A stretch of 64,000 nucleotides of DNA from Diplonema papillatum. Its lineage: Eukaryota > Euglenozoa > Diplonemea > Diplonemida > Diplonemidae. The stretch covers positions 186,001-250,000 of the forward strand of contig JAPJBO010000111.1 of NCBI GenBank assembly GCA_030068145.1, written 5' to 3'. The number at the start of each line of letters is the position of its first letter. Position 1 is the stretch's first letter. Shown here piece by piece: positions 41,439-50,932 of this stretch. A program made the position numbers and the translations under genes. The notes beneath the pieces were generated by a model. The model was given only the letters and a program-made list of their open reading frames with translations, was not told the DNA's origin and did not search any database.

Positions 41439-42632
41439 ATATAAGCCATGTTGTCCAAAAAAGTATAGGCGGAATTTGTTTGTACGTACCGGAGGAGAAT
41501 TAGCAGCCTGGTAGTGAGTGAATATGATCGCTCTAATCTTCTCCAAACACGCCTGCCCGCGTTCTCTAATTGTTATTACGAGGAGAAGAAACGCGCAAGC
41601 ATACTTCGTGCACTGCACGCACGCCATCCACTCGTTCAAGGGCGGAATTGGCTTCGCCCTCCGCTTCTCCTCGTCTTCCTGCCGGCGCTGCTTGTCGGCG
41701 GCCTCCTCCTGGGCCACGTCAACGTCGAGCTTCGGCCTCGACGACCCGTCCTCCAGCAGCGGGAAGGACGACAGCCGGTATTTGTTGATGAGGTGCGGCA
41801 GCAGGTCGTACGTCGACCCCTCCGGCATCATCCCCGCGCCGACGAACGTCAGCACCAGGACCGACCGCGATTTGTCGGACTTGTTCGCCCCGCCGCAGTG
41901 CATCGTGCGCGAGTCGTAGTAGACGAGGTCGCCGGCGGAGAGGGTCATCTTCTTGTGCTGGATCTCGAACATTTCGTCGGCGAGCTCGACGGACAGCTTC
42001 TCCCGCTGGTCGTGCGGGACGAGGCCCATGGGCGAGACGTAATGGGAGTAGCACCGAGAGTGGTGGTCGACGTTCGCGGTCCCGGGCCAGACGTGGGTGG
42101 GGCCCATCGACTCGTCGATGTCCTGCAGCGCGACGAGCATGGTCCACATCGGCGCGGTGTCGGTGGCGGATGCCTGCAGCACAGCGTCGCACGCCTCCTG
42201 CTCTTCGTCCTCCCAGAGCCCGCCGCTCGCTCCAAGCATCCCGCCTAGCATCGCCGAGGCGTCGGCCTGCAAAAAGCGGAGGACGCCGTGCACCGAGTCC
42301 GCGTGCACCGGCTGCGACTCAGCCCCCGGGTACGAGGTGATGGCGGCGAGCTCGATCAGCCGGGCTCCCGGGTTCTGGAACACGCTGCGCAGCTCTACGG
42401 CCATAGACGCCATCACGCTGTTGACGACGTCCTTGACGGGGCCCTCCATTTCGAGGAGCAAGTCGTACCGGTTCTCCGGCTCGCGCACCTTCCCGAACCG
42501 GGCCGAGTCCTCGGCGTCCTTCGCCCGCTTCGTCTCGACGTGGATGTACTTCTTCAGCTCCTCGCACGCCTCCCGCGTGGCCACGTTGCGGGCCACCCCG
42601 TACCCCTCAACCACAGCATCGTGCTCGGCCAT
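41406..42632 (-). CDS. phytanoyl-CoA dioxygenase (PhyH)-like enzyme
   Basis: A 408-residue Fe(II)/2-oxoglutarate oxygenase of the PhyH type. Metal ligands are H110-A-D112 (QPVHADSV) and H245 (RTMHCGG), with R256 in KSRSVLVLTF binding the 2-oxoglutarate carboxylate. WTMLVALQDIDESMGPTHVW and the PGT turn are family hallmarks. The substrate is unknown; such enzymes hydroxylate lipids, alkaloids and other small molecules. There is no signal peptide. After about residue 345 (NEWMACVQC) the third-position GC bias falls. The last 14 residues (GLYGQPTYHKLLL) come from the adjoining 30-bp repeat array, so the original C-terminus has probably been replaced or extended. Confidence 0.85.
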   Translation of the reverse strand: MAEHDAVVEGYGVARNVATREACEELKKYIHVETKRAKDAEDSARFGKVREPENRYDLLLEMEGPVKDVVNSVMASMAVELRSVFQNPGARLIELAAITSYPGAESQPVHADSVHGVLRFLQADASAMLGGMLGASGGLWEDEEQEACDAVLQASATDTAPMWTMLVALQDIDESMGPTHVWPGTANVDHHSRCYSHYVSPMGLVPHDQREKLSVELADEMFEIQHKKMTLSAGDLVYYDSRTMHCGGANKSDKSRSVLVLTFVGAGMMPEGSTYDLLPHLINKYRLSSFPLLEDGSSRPKLDVDVAQEEAADKQRRQEDEEKRRAKPIPPLNEWMACVQCTKYACAFLLLVITIRERGQACLEKIRAIIFTHYQAANSPPVRTNKFRLYFFGQHGLYGQPTYHKLLL

Positions 42633-42682
42633 CCTCCTTCTCGCTTTGTTTCAAGAACCTGTATCTCACAATATATCGTCTT

Positions 42683-42787
42683 CTTGTTGTGTTCGTAGTA
42701 CGGTCCTTTGACAGAGTGAGTCGATGCCTCTCATCTCACCTTTTAAAACACGGCTGAGTCACGCATGCTCTTGACAGACGCTAGCGT
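42683..42787 (+). repeat. direct repeat flanking the RNase H fragments, left copy
   Basis: Matches 44033-44136: TCCTTTGACAGAGTGAG, ATGCCTCTCATCTCACCTTT, CACGCATGCTCTTGACAGAC and GCTAGCG in the same order and orientation. The two copies enclose about 1.25 kb containing RNase H-like fragments, like short or solo long terminal repeats, though no primer-binding site is evident. Confidence 0.7.
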
Positions 42788-42900
42788 CCGACATTTCGCA
42801 CGCGCGTCGCAGTCGTTGGGTGGTATTGACAAGGAGTTTCATCGGACACTCGGATGAGCTTCGTTACTTCACCTGCCGCAGGTTCCCCCCTGCCCTTGAC

Positions 42901-43090
42901 AAGAAGTTGACCAGATGACAGGAAACGCGCGCTGTTCCGAAGCTCTTCGACCGTACAAGACGAGGGCGCAGCGGAACTGCGGCAGAAAGGCACCGACATC
43001 AAGTTGGAGCACGTGCCGTGCGAGCAGAATATCGACGCCGATGCTCTATCGAATCGCGCGATGGATGAGGTTCAGAGACGAGTTAGAGTG
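42901..43090 (+). pseudogene. RNase H-like fragment, first copy
   Basis: A near-exact duplicate of 43318-43505 (AAGAAGTTGACCAGATGACA through the codons for HVPCEQNIDADALSNRAMDE), but with a ten-base deletion after GAGGGCGCA that breaks the frame. Confidence 0.7.
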
Positions 43091-43286
43091 CAAGGACCAT
43101 CTCTCCGGGACTACGTCGTTTCGTCGATAATATAAACTCGTTCAAACTCGTGAATTTTTCAGAAGGAAGGATGTGTCCAATAGGAAGAGAGCGGGGTTTG
43201 GCAGATGGATTTTGGTACAGGCCGATGCTGGCGACTTATCCCCTCCAGTCTCTAAGGATGAATGATTGCGTTAGTGTGGTACTCAT

Positions 43287-43910
43287 TTGCATGCAACTGA
43301 CTCCCCACAAACGCAACAAGAAGTTGACCAGATGACAGGAAACGCGCGCTGTTCCGAAGCTCTTCGACCGTACAAGACGAGGGCGCAGGCAGAGGAGGCG
43401 GAACTGCGGCAGAAAGGCACCGACATCAAGTTGGAGCACGTGCCGTGCGAGCAGAATATCGACGCCGATGCTCTATCGAATCGCGCGATGGATGAGGTTC
43501 GGAGACGAGCGACAGCCGAGTATCGGGACTCGGCGACCGCGAAATCGTACGCGATGAGGAGCGCGATGCGACGGCTGATGAGTATCGTGCAAACGCCGAT
43601 TCACCCGGCGCTTGAGATGCAAGTCAACGTCCTGACGTCTCTCGGGGGCGGGAACATGGCCGGACTCAACATAAGACCACAAATGGCGAGCCAGCAGGCG
43701 TTTGAAGCCGGCCTACGAAGCCGCCGCACGAGAGCAGACGGCGAAGAAGGCCGGCGACAAGGTGCGAGCCGTACCGCAGGCTGGGCTCCGCAAAGCTGCA
43801 ACACTGAATGGCAGTTTTCGACCGCAGACGCAATACCCGTCGGGATGGTAGCGCAAGCAGGCTCGATGGAAGCACGAAGTCAAGCAGGAGAGACGAACTG
43901 CGCAGAATGA
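43287..43910 (+). pseudogene. RNase HI-type fragment, second copy
   Basis: The frame opens ATDSPQTQQEVDQMTGNARC, matching the catalytic Asp strand and following helix of RNase HI-type (RVT_3) domains (TDS, V-QMTG). It continues with LEHVPCEQNIDADALSNRAM, the usual HVPREQN-ADALANRAMD ending with the last catalytic Asp. The N-terminal half with the first Asp and Glu is missing. A further 120 residues after the domain are unrecognised. Probably the remnant of a retroelement, less likely of a host RNase H. Confidence 0.6.
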
Positions 43911-44032
43911 GCGCAAGACGTGCGCCAAGGGCAGACCAGGACGGTGGGACCGTGCGAAGTCGAAGAAGGAGTCCAAAAGCGAAGCAACAACACCAACGCG
44001 TAAACGCAACCCGAAGGCAGCCAAGCGGACCT

Positions 44033-44136
44033 TCTTGTTATGTTAGCAGTGTTGTCCTTTGACAGAGTGAGCCAATGCCTCTCATCTCACCTTTAAGACA
44101 CGGCTGTGCCACGCATGCTCTTGACAGACGCTAGCG
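44033..44136 (+). repeat. direct repeat flanking the RNase H fragments, right copy
   Basis: Partner of 42683-42787. Immediately after it, 44139-44190 is an inverted copy of 43273-43322 (GTGGTACTCATTTGC, GACTCCCCAC, AACGCAACAAGAAG), so the region is a nest of direct and inverted repeats. Confidence 0.7.
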
Positions 44137-44637
44137 CTTCTTGTTGCGTTAGTGGGGAGTCATTTGCAAGCAAATGAGTACCACGATATGCCAGTTTTTC
44201 GCCACGACTCCAGAAGGGTCACTTTTGCCGCGCTTTCGTCGCGGTGCAACCCTTGTCGGTTGCAATTGTTGCTGGAAGCCACTGACTTGTTCATAATCCG
44301 AAAAGGAATCGGAATCTTCGCTTTCCCGTTGGCGCCGACAGGCACGCCGAGATGCTTTCGAGACTTTCGGCCGATGGGGGGGAAATCTTAGTTTAATGTT
44401 TAAGCAGGACACTGCCTCTCAGGTATTCGATGCTAGCATCGAGTCTTTTTCCACTACAACGTCTTGACGTTCGGGTCGAGCTATGGTCCTTCGCTGGCCA
44501 GTCTTCTTCGGAAGGGAACTCAGCGGGAGAGGGTCGTCACACCGCGTCCGGCTCATTCTAATCGGCATCTCAGATGATCGTAGCTTTTTAGAGTTAAAGT
44601 TCGCTTAAAATTCCGGGGGGTTTAGGGTCTCCACCGT

Positions 44638-45057
44638 GTGCTCGTTGATGTAGGCACAAACAACATGGTGGTTGTCGGTGCTCGCTGGAACAGGGCGGAA
44701 AAGCGCCTGCACATCAACGAGCTCGAAGCTCTGGCGTTCGAGAGGTCCGTGAAGGCGATCCCGCCGACGTACCGCGGTTCCACGGTGACGGTGATCGTGG
44801 ACAATACGTCCGTGAAGGGAGTGGCTCGAAAGGGCGCGTGTCTGCGGTCGCAGACACTGAACGATGCGATGGTGAATGCTTTGTTGTGTTTGCAGCGGCT
44901 CCAAGTTCCGTTAGGAGTGCGCTGGGTGAAGAGCGCCGGCAATCCCGCTGATCTGCCATCGCGGGTGCCGGTTGAGTCGCTCACCAAGAAGAACATCTCG
45001 GACATGTCACTGGCGGTCCGGGACTTCCTTACTGGCGATATGGGTCTGGTGGAGTGA
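44638..45057 (+). pseudogene. retroelement RNase H domain (DIRS/Ty3-like)
   Basis: About 139 residues covering a whole retroelement RNase H. LVDVGTNNMVVVGARW holds the first Asp, HINELEALA the Glu, VIVDNTSVKG the second Asp, and WVKSAGNPADLPSR the last Asp; all four catalytic positions are present. Spacing and the NELEAL and NPADLPSR signatures are like DIRS-type and related retroelements. The frame is open only from a TAG at 44623, with no reverse transcriptase upstream, so this is a fragment. It differs from the RNase HI-type fragment 700 bases to the left. Confidence 0.65.
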
Positions 45058-45780
45058 CCTCCTGGGATAGCCTATTCTCTCACACATGGTGGCTATCTCG
45101 GGAGGCTACCCCATCGTACGTTAGACCCTTGTTTTTCCCCCTTTTCTGTATTCCAGTGAAACTTGCAGTAGCAGCACTCTCCTAATGCAGGAGTGAGTAG
45201 CCGACGGAGAATTCTTGCGATTCATCGAGGGAATTCCACAAGGCATTACGAACGAACTTCAGGTTCCTTTGGGCTGGCTGGCGGGGAAAATCTTTTCCTC
45301 CCACCCTCCCTGCTGTTTGTATTCGAGGCCGTGCGGCCCCTGTTACCCTCGCGCGAGGGTTATCACTAGCTTTGTTTCCACCGCTTTAGTGGCGAGGTCC
45401 GGGAGATTTGGGGTTCCCACGTTCATGAATGGGTTCTCTTAGAGCAAGAAAGGGCTATATTTACGGGTTGTATATTTGGTGCACGGATTCGTTTTGGGAA
45501 ATGGCTAGCCATGTCCGGGACTGTTTCTGACCGAAGTACATTCCTTCGTGGAGTGTAGTCTTGGGCCCCCCACGTTCTACAAGTTGCTTTTTGCCGGCCG
45601 GTTTAGCTTGAGGACGCGCATGCCCGTGTGTGCTGCGGAAGGGGTCTTTTGTTTGTGTGAGGTTCGCCGACTCCCGCTATCGTGAGCAGCACAAACTCAA
45701 GAGGTCTAGTCAACTATTCCCTCCAGTGTTTGCATGATTTCACAAAAAAAAGGCAGGGTTCCCGGTTGATCGTTTTCCCA
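45058..45780. other. spacer without a recognisable gene
   Basis: No coding signal. It contains one copy of the dispersed AGCACAAACTCA repeat (45688-45730). Confidence 0.4.
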
Positions 45781-47060
45781 CTTGTGTGCACCCTGTCATT
45801 TTCAGGTTAGCACTTCTGAATAATACCAAAACACGCTGCTTACGTCTTTTTAGCCTGCATACATTGGAGGTACTAAAAGTCAGTCGACAGAGTTTCACGT
45901 TTTTTTTCGTTGCAATCTTCAACTACTGCCCGAGCAGACTACTGTGGGCGACTGCTGCGTATGTCTGAGGCTGAGGCGGTGTATCGAAAGAGGGAAAGAG
46001 AGACCCGTTTGGAAATCAGAGTGTGCAGTAGGAAGGAAGAGGAGGTGGGGAGAATGGCGCTTCGTGGGGGAGGCAGTGCGGTCGGTGTCTGCCAGGCTGC
46101 CCGACTGCTCTGGTGGCCAGCCGTCAGGAGAGCTGCAAGAAGCTCGCACTCAAGGTAGCTTCAGTCGCTGGAAGACGGCGACGCGGCAGGACGTTTTTTT
46201 CTTCTTTTTTTTGTGTTTCCGACGATCCCGTGGGACGTACAGATTGGTGTCTTTCGACCTTTTGTTTGTTTGTGAGGTTCAGCTTGGTGCGTTTTTTTTG
46301 TTCTTTCGAGAGCTCGGGTCAAAAATCATCAGGAAATTGTCGCTTCAGCACGTTGGCCGTTTCGCACTACTTACACTTCTTCTACCGAACCAAATCAAGA
46401 AGAAGTGCGTAAGGGAAGGGAAGAGGAAGCTATTCAAACCATCCGACGTAGTCTTCAAAAACATTCGCATGAGAATGTTGAGCAGACTTCACCCACCCAG
46501 GCCACCCGCAGGTACCTGGGGTAATATGTGCGTATTAGGCCTTCATTGCTGGCGACTATTCCCAATGTAAACTGCAAACAGTTTAACTCTAAGAAGGATC
46601 TGGAACCTGAAGATCGGTTCCTAGTAGCACGTGTCGTTCTAGCGTTATTTCGTTCTAATTCGGGAGCGAGTCAGCAAGAACAACGGAGCGATCTTTACAA
46701 AAGAGTATTTTCTGACCCGACTTGCGCGCGCATCTGTGATCCTGAACGTTGAGAACCGAAGTTGCCATCGGTTGCAGAACGGCCTGAGCTTCAAGCAGAA
46801 ACCGCTCGGACACCGCTCCACACGCAAGCAGAACAGAAAACCGTACACCGCGAGAGTAGGAGAAAGTAGAAAGGGAACTAGAGTTTTCGTTGACCGCACT
46901 ACCCTGAGCCCAAATCCTGGACGTGGTTTCAGTGGTGGCAAATTTGCAAACGATCATGATCAGAAGGTCCTACTTGGGCGGTTCAGTTTCCTCAGGCATT
47001 GCGTGTGGCTAAAAAACAAACGACAGGGGGGAACAACTGGTTTGTTCTTTTTCTTTTCTT

Positions 47061-47605
47061 GGTACCCCCGAAACCCCCGTAGTTCTTGTGCGTAGTTCGT
47101 GCGGGGTTTGGGAAACGGCGAGGGTATGTTATAAGTGTGATACTTTCGCGTCGCAGACGTTTGTGTATAATACGGATAGAGCCATATCATGGCATGTGGA
47201 GTATAACAATGTAGCCCTATCCCGTATTGCGAAGTGCGAAGCGACCAGCCCGGAAGACGCAAGACCAGGCGACCAAGAGAAGGAGGGGGACGCGACCCAG
47301 AGGACCGGGCTAAATAGCCTGGAACTAGTGTGATGGACCTTTCTTCGGAGGGGCTCACGCACGCAAAAGTTCGACTTATATGCGCAAACTACGCAAGCGC
47401 TACGCTTCCCCTTCGTCTTGCATCACCTCGTCTCCACTCCCTGCCGCACAGGCTTCTTCCGTTTGTGCCACCCTGCGACGCGGGCCGCTTCACTGCTCGT
47501 CTGCGCGTGGACTGCTCTGTACTCGTTGTCTTATTCGCGATTGCGTGGTTTGTGCGGAGTTCTTGCGTACTTCGTTACTTCGTTACTTCGGTTTTCGGGG
47601 GTACC
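47061..47605. mobile_element. possible TIR element absent from units B and C
   Basis: GGTACCCCCGAAA at 47061 is mirrored by TTTCGGGGGTACC ending at 47605 (13-base perfect inverted ends). Both ends abut T/C-rich TTTCTTTT sequence, and the equivalent stretch in units B and C is uninterrupted. Internal ORFs are short. It is likely a non-autonomous transposon, but the target duplication cannot be told from low complexity. Confidence 0.4.
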
Positions 47606-47634
47606 ATTTCTTTTTTTTTTTTTTTTCCTTTTTT

Positions 47635-47910
47635 TCCTGTTGACAACTTGTGTCAGACTAGCCCACCCGGGGGTGGTTGATTCCTTCGGGCAGGGTCTCC
47701 CCCGTCCAGAGTTTGCTTGGGTCCAAGGTGATGATCGCCCTTCGGCTCTTTATTCCTATTTCGCTCTCTTTGTCATTTTCATTTTATTGATATGCGTCCT
47801 CCCTCACTCTTAGCGTCCTAACCGGTCCTTTTTTTCCCCCCGACGACAACTAGTGCCAGACTAGCCTACCCGAAGGCAGTTGATTCCTTTAGGCAAGATT
47901 TCTCTACCGG
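47635..47910 (+). repeat. 70-bp direct repeat next to T-tracts
   Basis: CTTGTGTCAGACTAGCCCACC with GGTTGATTCCTTCGGGCA (47645-47695) is repeated as CTAGTGCCAGACTAGCCTACC with AGTTGATTCCTTTAGGCA (47850-47900). Each is preceded or followed by a run of eight or more T. Confidence 0.6.
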
Positions 47911-48626
47911 CGGAAGTTGTTTGGGTTAACGTCTTTTTTTTTTTTTTTCTCTCTTTCTTTCTTTCCTTTTCGGACGACAGCCAGACCACCGGGCGAATTT
48001 CTGCAGTTCTCCCGCGTTTGCCGTCGGAATCGCCAGCTGTTAGCTTAGTCTGTAGCGCAAAGTAGCAGGTCGCATTGTAGAAGCCGGTTCTGGGCTGAGC
48101 CGAATCGCCCGTTTCTTTGGTTCTCAAATAGCAAATTGGCTCTCAAGGGAACATTTCCGGAACAACGGTGCGTAAACGAAGTTTTGTTTTTGTGCGCACT
48201 AGCGGAACGCACCTGCTTTGGCACGTGTCACGTAGTACGCTGCCAACTACCAATTTCTAGTACCAACAATGCATTGGTTTGTTTGTGCGATTTAACCTAC
48301 ATGTGTTCTGGTTAAACCGCTGCCAACGTTCTTTTTAGCTGTAACAAATACTGTCTCCAGGGAAGCAGAAATTGTTCTCGCAAAAAAAGTGCGCACACAG
48401 GGACGCTCCCCCACGCCAAAGAGGTGGATACCCTGTCCACGCGAAGAACAACGATCATTGGACAGCGCTGATGCTTACCATCCGCTACTTCGTTTATTAG
48501 TGCAAACCGCGCCTCCGGAAATATATTGCTTTTCCAACCCCGGGAAGCCATGCCTTGACTTAAGCATCGTCGTTCGGCGAAACAGGGACAAGCGTCCCTC
48601 TACGGGCCGCATGAAGGAAGAAAGAA

Positions 48627-48843
48627 GAAGAAAAAGAAAAAGGCCGCTCCTGGTCCAGGAACGTGACGGTCAACCACAGCTTGCAAAGCTTGAGTCGGAG
48701 GCAGCACGTGCCACAACCCCGTCCGCTCTGCCCTGCGGCTGACCGTCTCGACGAGCTTGTGTTCAGCGCAAGCGCCAAGCCCCAAGGTGCGCCACGCCTT
48801 GATACTTTAGTCTAGGAAGTCGGTAGCCGCTTGAAGCCTTGAT
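48627..48843 (-). mobile_element. SINE-like retroposon, copy II, with target duplication
   Basis: The insert is bounded by GCATGAAGGAAGAAAGAA (48609-48626) and a near-identical copy at 48844-48862, an 18-base duplication. Units B and C lack it. On the minus strand it ends in CGGCCTTTTTCTTTTTC. It is the inverted homologue of 90-282. Long target duplications of this size are typical of LINE-mobilised retroposons. Confidence 0.7.
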
Positions 48844-50098
48844 GCATGAAGGAAAGAAAGAAAACGGAGGACTGCGGAGGAGACGACTCTCTTTTCCTTC
48901 TGGGCTTGGACCACCCCTGTCGCTTCCACCCTTCTTCGCTTCAGGCAGCCGGCATCGGGAGTAGCACACCTCGCGGCATGGACCCCTCGGGGACGGTGCC
49001 TTTGAAGTTTCGTGGGGCAACGGGGACCACAGATTGGTGTCTTCTGGTTTTGCATATTTCTTGTTTGTGATTTTATTTGTTTTGCCGCATGTCTTCGGGT
49101 AGGGCATTTGTTTGTGCGCACTTCCTTCAAACCTGTTTTGTTCATCTAACGGGAGTGAGGATAGTACGCTTCCATCGATCTGTTTTTGTTCTTGACAAAT
49201 TGCATTTGTTAGAAACAAAAACTTAGATTAATGTTTAGGCAGAACACTGCCTCGCATGCGGGGAAGGGGGAAGTTTGTTTATTTTAAGGAGGGAGAGTAA
49301 CATGCCGGGGAGTCGGTTCACGCATTTGGAGGCCGGTTGTTTTAGGGGCTTCGGGTGTGGTGAAGTTTCGTGTGCCAATCTTGCGACCGACACCAACTGA
49401 AGCAAGGCGCAGGGGGTTCAGCTTCAGGCAGTGGAAAGGTTGTGCCGGAATACTAGTGCCACACACATCCGCTTCCGTCAATAAGGTCTAAAGCGAAGCA
49501 AAACACGTTGCTTGTGCCACACACCTCCGCTTCCGTCAATTAGGTCTAAAGCGAAGCAAATGACGTAGCAGCTGACAGAAACAACTACATGATGGGCAAG
49601 GAACCCCGTACACCGCACCGCGGATAGCTAGACTCATGATAGTAGGCCTTCGATTTCCTTGACCATGTATGAATCCTCCTGGTTCCAATCTGTCTGAAAG
49701 TCGTTTCACATTCAATTCAAAATTGAACCCTTTGGTAATGACCCTGCTAGGTTCGCCTACAGCAACCTCGTTACAATCTAGCTTTCTCCAGCCGAGAAAC
49801 ATCGCTTGGGTTCGGGCGCTGAACTTGTTGCCAAGGAGCTTCCCTCTCCCAGCTCTATCCCACCAATCGGTAGCAACGATTGCAGGTGACGTAATCAGTC
49901 AGCTTGCACTGGATCACGCTCGGGGTGCGAGACGACACTGGTCGTGAAGGACAACGCGCGCTTGCTCTTTCAGCCGTCAGAAACTGCTTCCACCGCAAGA
50001 TGGACCGACCAGGCTACGAAATAGACTCGTTAGCGACGTCGCGGGGCCCGTTTGACTCCCGGACATCCGCTCTACTACTCATTCGTAGACCGTTTCTC

Positions 50099-50155
50099 AA
50101 GGGGGAGGAGGAGGAGGAGGAGGAGGAGGAGGAGGAGGAGGAGGAGGAGGAGGAG
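50099..50155 (+). repeat. GGA tract, unit A (57 purines)
   Basis: Uninterrupted purines, mostly GGA triplets, between CGTTTCTCAA and GTGCGTGG. Confidence 0.95.
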
Positions 50156-50296
50156 TGCGTGGGTTGTTGGGGGAAAACACCCCCCCGAACGGCTGTACCA
50201 CACAGCCGGCCGAAAAAAGAAAGAAGGAGGGGGGGGATCCGTAGTTTGTTGGCGCGGAGAGGAGCTTGTTGTTGGTGGTATAGCTGCTCCTGCTGT

Positions 50297-50932
50297 TCAC
50301 AATGCGGAGCAGATGAGGGACGTGCAACACAGGGTTACGTAGAGGCAAGCTCCCGTTACGAAAGAGGCGCGTGGGCAGGAATCGACCTCCTCGTATTTAG
50401 GAGGGCAGACAGGAATGGCGAGGCAGCACTCTTTAGGCTGCGGGACGCACGTCGGCCTGCCGAGGTAGTCAAGCTTGCACACCTCGGTGGCGCCGCAGGA
50501 AGTCCATGCACACGCGTTCATCACACAGCATGATCCGTCACAGTTTCCGCCAAAGCACCTAGTCGACGGGTCGTTCAAGCAGACTTGGTTCACCGGACAC
50601 CCGGTGCTGGGGCATGTCGACTTCGCTGATTCGCACGGGCTCGATGGACACTTCTTCGAGTCCAAACACTTCCCCGCCTCGCATGAGAAGACACCGCCGC
50701 TGCAAGTGCACGAGTCGCAGGTGTTCGACCCGTCGCCGTTTCCGCTCCAGCCGTCCGGCACAAAAAAACCGCACTCAGTCTGGCAGCTCGAGTAGCACCC
50801 GATAGTCCCGTCGGAATTCTTTTGGCACGTTGTCCCAGACGCGCAGAGCACCGTTTCGCAGCTCACCGGTAGACCGACTTTGGCAGCCATCGCCAGCGCA
50901 GCCATCGACAACATAGCGAACGAGCGCATCAT
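50297..50932 (-). CDS. secreted cysteine-rich protein, copy A
   Basis: A 211-residue protein with an N-terminal signal peptide (MMRSFAMLSMAALAMAA, cleavage expected before K18) and 32 cysteines in the mature part. GWSGNGDGSNTCDSCTCSGG followed by VFSCEAGKC has the C-x2-C-x-C and later CxxxxC spacing of pacifastin/VWC-like modules. CPVNQVCLNDPSTRC and a C-terminal CPPKYEEVDSC-CLYVTLCC block add two further disulphide-rich parts. It is presumably extracellular, for example in a cell covering, adhesion or protease inhibition; nothing proves which. It is the first of three tandem copies. It differs from the others at F5, K18-V19, FGGN and others. Confidence 0.85.
   Translation of the reverse strand: MMRSFAMLSMAALAMAAKVGLPVSCETVLCASGTTCQKNSDGTIGCYSSCQTECGFFVPDGWSGNGDGSNTCDSCTCSGGVFSCEAGKCLDSKKCPSSPCESAKSTCPSTGCPVNQVCLNDPSTRCFGGNCDGSCCVMNACAWTSCGATEVCKLDYLGRPTCVPQPKECCLAIPVCPPKYEEVDSCPRASFVTGACLYVTLCCTSLICSAL

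Noticed and set aside
50475..50795. Plus-strand 106-residue frame present opposite all three cysteine-rich genes
   Set aside because: Its conservation is explained by the antisense gene, and it has no start context or domain of its own.
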